64,000 nt of DNA, taken from positions 1,364,001 through 1,428,000 of the forward strand of contig LT598457.1 in the NCBI GenBank assembly GCA_900074725.1, given 5' to 3'. Below the pieces are notes generated by a model. That model was not told the origin of the DNA and did no database searches. It worked only from the letters and a program-made list of their open reading frames with translations. Both the position numbers and the translations under genes were made by a program. The stretch is from Lachancea dasiensis (taxonomy: Eukaryota; Ascomycota; Saccharomycetes; Saccharomycetales; Saccharomycetaceae). Shown here in pieces: positions 61,287 to 64,000 of this stretch; within the stretch, counting starts at the first letter, position 1, and every line of letters starts with the position of its first letter.

Positions 61287-61781
61287 TCAACGCCTCTTGA
61301 ACCCAGGGGGCGGCTGGAATGGGCGTGGCTGCGCCTGCGGCTGCGAGCCCTTTTGGAACCCCACTGGTATTTTTGAACCACCCACATTTCCAGCCACCGG
61401 CTTCACAACTCCCTTTCCCTTTCTCTTCTGCTTGCTTAGCTGTGCCGTCTTTTTTTCTAGCACCAGAGCTCTTTCTTTCTTAGACAGCGCAGGACCGTTC
61501 TCCACCACCGTGGTCAAAACCTGGTCGCCTCTAAGCACCACCAAACCCAACGTACGCGTCTCTACCTTTGGTTTGGCGGTAGAGTCTTTATTCTTGCCCT
61601 TCAATAGCTCCATTTGGTGATTTGGAATACGGTGTTCTACGCATTCAGCTAGCACGAGATTCATGTGAGCGTCGAATGCCATCAGTTCCCCCACGAATGC
61701 TTTCCCATCATTTGTAAGAGCTCGAATCCGGTAGTGCAGTAGATCCGATAGTTTACTCTTGTGACCAACTTTGACGTTCAT
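61287..61781 (-). CDS. SMB1: Sm-B core snRNP protein
   Basis: Core Sm protein B of the spliceosomal U1, U2, U4 and U5 snRNPs (S. cerevisiae Smb1, YER029C, 196 residues). The ATG at 61781 gives 164 residues. A GTG further upstream in frame is not a likely start. Sm motif 1 is visible from about residue 7 (KLSDLLHYRIRALTND, GKAFVGELMAFDAHMNLVL). Sm motif 2 is LGLVVLRGDQVLTTVV, in which the family's Arg-Gly is present. A basic, Pro/Gln-rich tail follows and ends PFQPPPGFKRR, the same ending as the S. cerevisiae protein. The shorter length comes from the tail. It is divergent from CHZ1 with about 150 bp between starts. Confidence 0.95.
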   Translation of the reverse strand: MNVKVGHKSKLSDLLHYRIRALTNDGKAFVGELMAFDAHMNLVLAECVEHRIPNHQMELLKGKNKDSTAKPKVETRTLGLVVLRGDQVLTTVVENGPALSKKERALVLEKKTAQLSKQKRKGKGVVKPVAGNVGGSKIPVGFQKGSQPQAQPRPFQPPPGFKRR

Positions 61782-61932
61782 TCTTAACACTTTACTTTAT
61801 GGTTTTAGCCGTTGAAGGACAATTTCTCATGTTCAACTTAATAACTTTGAAATTCTCATCATTATCTAACAAACATATAGCAGTTGGCAAAGCTGTAGAG
61901 CATACAATCAGCTTTCGTCACTCACTCGCCCA

Positions 61933-62379
61933 ATGACTGAATCCACGAAACGCGAGTTGAAGGACGCTGGTGATAAGAAAAGAGTAAAGAGACGGAGAAA
62001 CTACGACGATCATGACAAAGAGGTGGCAGCCGAAGACTCAAAGGTGAAATCCAGTGGACAGAATGGTGGAAAAAACGACTCTGAGAGCGAAAGCGAGGAT
62101 GACGAAAAGCTAGATATGCTGCTCAATAAAGAAGATGAAGATGAAGACGATTTGGCTGAAATTGACTCCTCAAATATTATTACAGGCGGGCGTCGGACCA
62201 GAGGTAAGATGATTGATTACAAGAAGACGGCCGAAGTTTTGGACAAAGAAGCTGGCAAGTCTGCGGAGGATGCTAGCGGAAAGGAGGAAGCAGCTGCGGC
62301 GGAGGGCGGTGATGAAGACGCAGACGAAGATGCGGAGGATGTCGACTTCAAGGAGCCGGAACAGTCAAATGCGTCATGA
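61933..62379 (+). CDS. CHZ1: CHZ1 histone H2A.Z chaperone
   Basis: Nuclear chaperone for H2A.Z-H2B dimers, delivering them to the SWR1 remodeller (S. cerevisiae Chz1, YER030W, 153 residues). The protein here has 148 residues, mostly charged and disordered. The CHZ motif lies at about residues 73-97: an acidic run, then LAEIDSSNIITGGRRTRGK and IDYKK. The IDxSNII and RRTRGK pieces are the family signature. An N-terminal basic patch (KKRVKRRR) may be a nuclear signal. It lies between SMB1 (divergent) and YPT31 (convergent, about 115 bp between stops), the same order as YER029-YER031. Confidence 0.95.
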   Translation: MTESTKRELKDAGDKKRVKRRRNYDDHDKEVAAEDSKVKSSGQNGGKNDSESESEDDEKLDMLLNKEDEDEDDLAEIDSSNIITGGRRTRGKMIDYKKTAEVLDKEAGKSAEDASGKEEAAAAEGGDEDADEDAEDVDFKEPEQSNAS

Positions 62380-62494
62380 GCGCACACCGACAATCAATCG
62401 AAATATAAAAATGTGTACAATGTACATATATGTTCACATAAAGAAAACGTACTCAAAGGAGTTAAATCTTTGGGGTGTGACCGTAATAGGTGAA

Positions 62495-63402
62495 TCAACA
62501 GCAATTGTTAGAGCTCTTACTCTTCTTGGCAGGCGCTGGTGTCAAACTAATTGTAGGGCCCTTAGGAACCTGTCCCGCGTTATTTCCGTACTCATTCATA
62601 TCGACCTGATGCTTACTGACCATTTGGTATATAGCGGTGATCAGCTCGCGGAAGGCTTGATCTACGTTTTCGCTGTTAAGGGCACTGGTCTCTGTGAAGA
62701 GGAGTTGGTTTTCCTGCGCGAAGTTTTTGGCCTCATCAGTGGGTACTGCCCGGAGATGTCCCAAATCAGACTTATTACCGATCAGACCAACAGCTACGTT
62801 TTCATCTGCATTCTCGCGTAATTCTGTCAGCCAATGATTGCAGTTCTCATAACTGCTGGACTTGCTAATATCGTAGACAATCAGCGCACCCACGGCACCC
62901 CTGTAATAAGCAGAAGTGATTGCGCGGTACCGCTCCTGGCCAGCGGTATCCCAGATTTGAGCTTTGATCTTCTTGCCTTCCACTTCAATTGTTCTGGTAG
63001 CAAATTCAACTCCAATAGTGGACTTTGACTCCATGTTGAACTCATTGGTGGTGAACCTCGATAGTAAGTTCGATTTTCCAACGCCCGAATCCCCAATCAG
63101 GACGACTGTTGATATTTAGGTTAGTCTATTTGTACACTTGGCTGTTGATGGCAGAGAGGGGAGGACTTAGTCCAAGGTGCAGCCAAGCGAAGAACAGCAG
63201 ATCTGCCCTGCACTCCATTCCAGTGGGCTCAAACATCCTACCTTTGTGCCGGTATTTTTGTCTCTTGTCCTCCACTTTAGACTCACTTGCACTCGAAACA
63301 GCGTCCCCTACGGATCGCAGTCGATATTTTTACTTCCAATATAAGAGCACACATACTTTTGAAAAGGTAGTCGTAGTCATATCCATAGTCCTCGTTGTTC
63401 AT
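62495..63402 (-). CDS. YPT31: YPT31/YPT32 Rab GTPase, two exons
   Basis: Rab11-type GTPase for exit from the late Golgi and recycling (S. cerevisiae Ypt31, YER031C, and Ypt32, YGL210W). The ATG inside exon 2 would give a protein lacking the first GTP-binding loop. My model joins complement(63357-63402) and complement(62495-63105) and gives 218 residues, close to 222-223 in S. cerevisiae. Exon 1 encodes [15 protein letters not shown]. The 251-bp intron (63106-63356) starts GTATGT, has GACTAAC at 63120-63126 and ends CAG. Exon 2 then supplies GDSGVGKS (residues 20-27), WDTAGQE, GNKSD and ETSA, ending in NNCC for double prenylation. The joined codon completes the conserved Ile of FKIVLIGD. To my knowledge the S. 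cerevisiae genes have no intron. Confidence 0.93.
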
Positions 63403-64000
63403 GGTAAATGCTTATACGCGAGCTTTGGTGACGACGACTTGGTTCTTTACACTGTTGGCGTTGTGAGCTCGACAGATAATAATAACATGTATGATGGTAA
63501 AGGCAGGTATGATAGTAAATCGATCACAAATACCACGTGATCCCAACGATGGATCAGAAAAGATCAAGAATATAACGAGCCAAGGCCTCATGGGCTCATC
63601 GACGATACTTTGGGGCCCTTTGCAAGAAACATGCTTCGAAAGCGTGTCTTTTGAGATAACTAACTAACTTCCAGAGGTCCGGCAAGTAATATTCATGGAT
63701 AAATGCCATTATTAATATCTATAAAATTCTCAAAGCCTGAGAAGTACGAATATGTAGGCCAGTAGGTACTTAGATAGTGTGTTTGTCCAGTTTGAGAGTA
63801 TACGGAAAACTGTTGCGGTGGGATGGAAAATGCACTTTGTTTTTCTCATAATGTCAAAACTCACTAGGCACGAAAATTATCCTTTTCGGGCAAAACGTAA
63901 ACTTAGTAAACGATGCACCTTCTGCCGCCCTATTCATGTAGTGAACGGGATGTACCAAGTATGACTCTGTTTAGATAGTTTATGGACAATTCAGACTAGC
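63403..64000. other. YPT31 upstream region to window end
   Basis: 598 bp upstream of YPT31. It contains AT-rich DNA and no recognisable gene before the window ends. A short frame at 63779-63964 shows no known sequence. Confidence 0.5.

Overview
This is nuclear DNA of a budding yeast of the family Saccharomycetaceae. The evidence is compact, mostly intronless genes, yeast splice signals (GTATGT, TACTAAC), yeast-type tRNA genes, and proteins that I recognise as one-to-one relatives of Saccharomyces cerevisiae genes. Gene order interleaves single members of whole-genome-duplicate pairs. The left part mixes the S. cerevisiae YPR152-YPR160 and YGR135-YGR143 tracks. The right part mixes the YGL202-YGL210 and YER026-YER031 tracks. 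That is the pattern of a lineage that never underwent the genome duplication. Lachancea is my best guess; the genus is an inference.

Layout. 1-7.1 kb: the end of an aldo-keto reductase, URN1, PRE9 (proteasome alpha3), a three-exon relative of YPR153W, PIN3/LSB1 and NCA2. 7.4-11.5 kb: a low-complexity Gly/Ser-rich ORF, then a repeat region with one copia-type LTR followed by a tandem array of its 3' half. 11.5-19.5 kb: a TPO2/TPO3 polyamine exporter with a strikingly GC-rich 5' half, NDC10/CBF2, VPS62/TDA6 and BTN2/CUR1. 19.7-27.0 kb: tRNA-Ala, a KpsF/KdsD-like sugar-phosphate isomerase gene, tRNA-Leu, KRE6/SKN1 and tRNA-Gly. 27.3-36.0 kb: MCM4, GPH1, a small uncharacterised ORF and a JEN-type carboxylate permease. 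36.1-43.4 kb: ARO8 and KEX1 (divergent), tRNA-His and CHO1. 44-48 kb: POX1, then an LTR with an inverted LTR fragment. 48-64 kb: CHC1, SPT16, SIP2/GAL83, MIG2/MIG3, SMB1, CHZ1 and an intron-containing YPT31/YPT32.

These are mostly housekeeping genes with no shared pathway. Two adjacent genes are linked functionally: the Snf1-kinase beta subunit (SIP2) lies beside the glucose repressor MIG2. Several promoters carry the element expected from S. cerevisiae: a PACE-like box at PRE9, a heat-shock element at BTN2, stress elements at GPH1, inositol-type E-boxes at CHO1 and Gcn4-type half-sites at ARO8.

The least ordinary parts are the LTR-derived array at 9.0-10.6 kb with the GC-rich TPO gene beside it, the inverted LTR pair at 46.8-47.4 kb, the SIS-domain isomerase gene, the Gly-Ser repeat ORF, a 5-nt first exon in the YPR153W relative, and an intron in YPT31/32. 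I found no centromere, CRISPR array or intact transposon.
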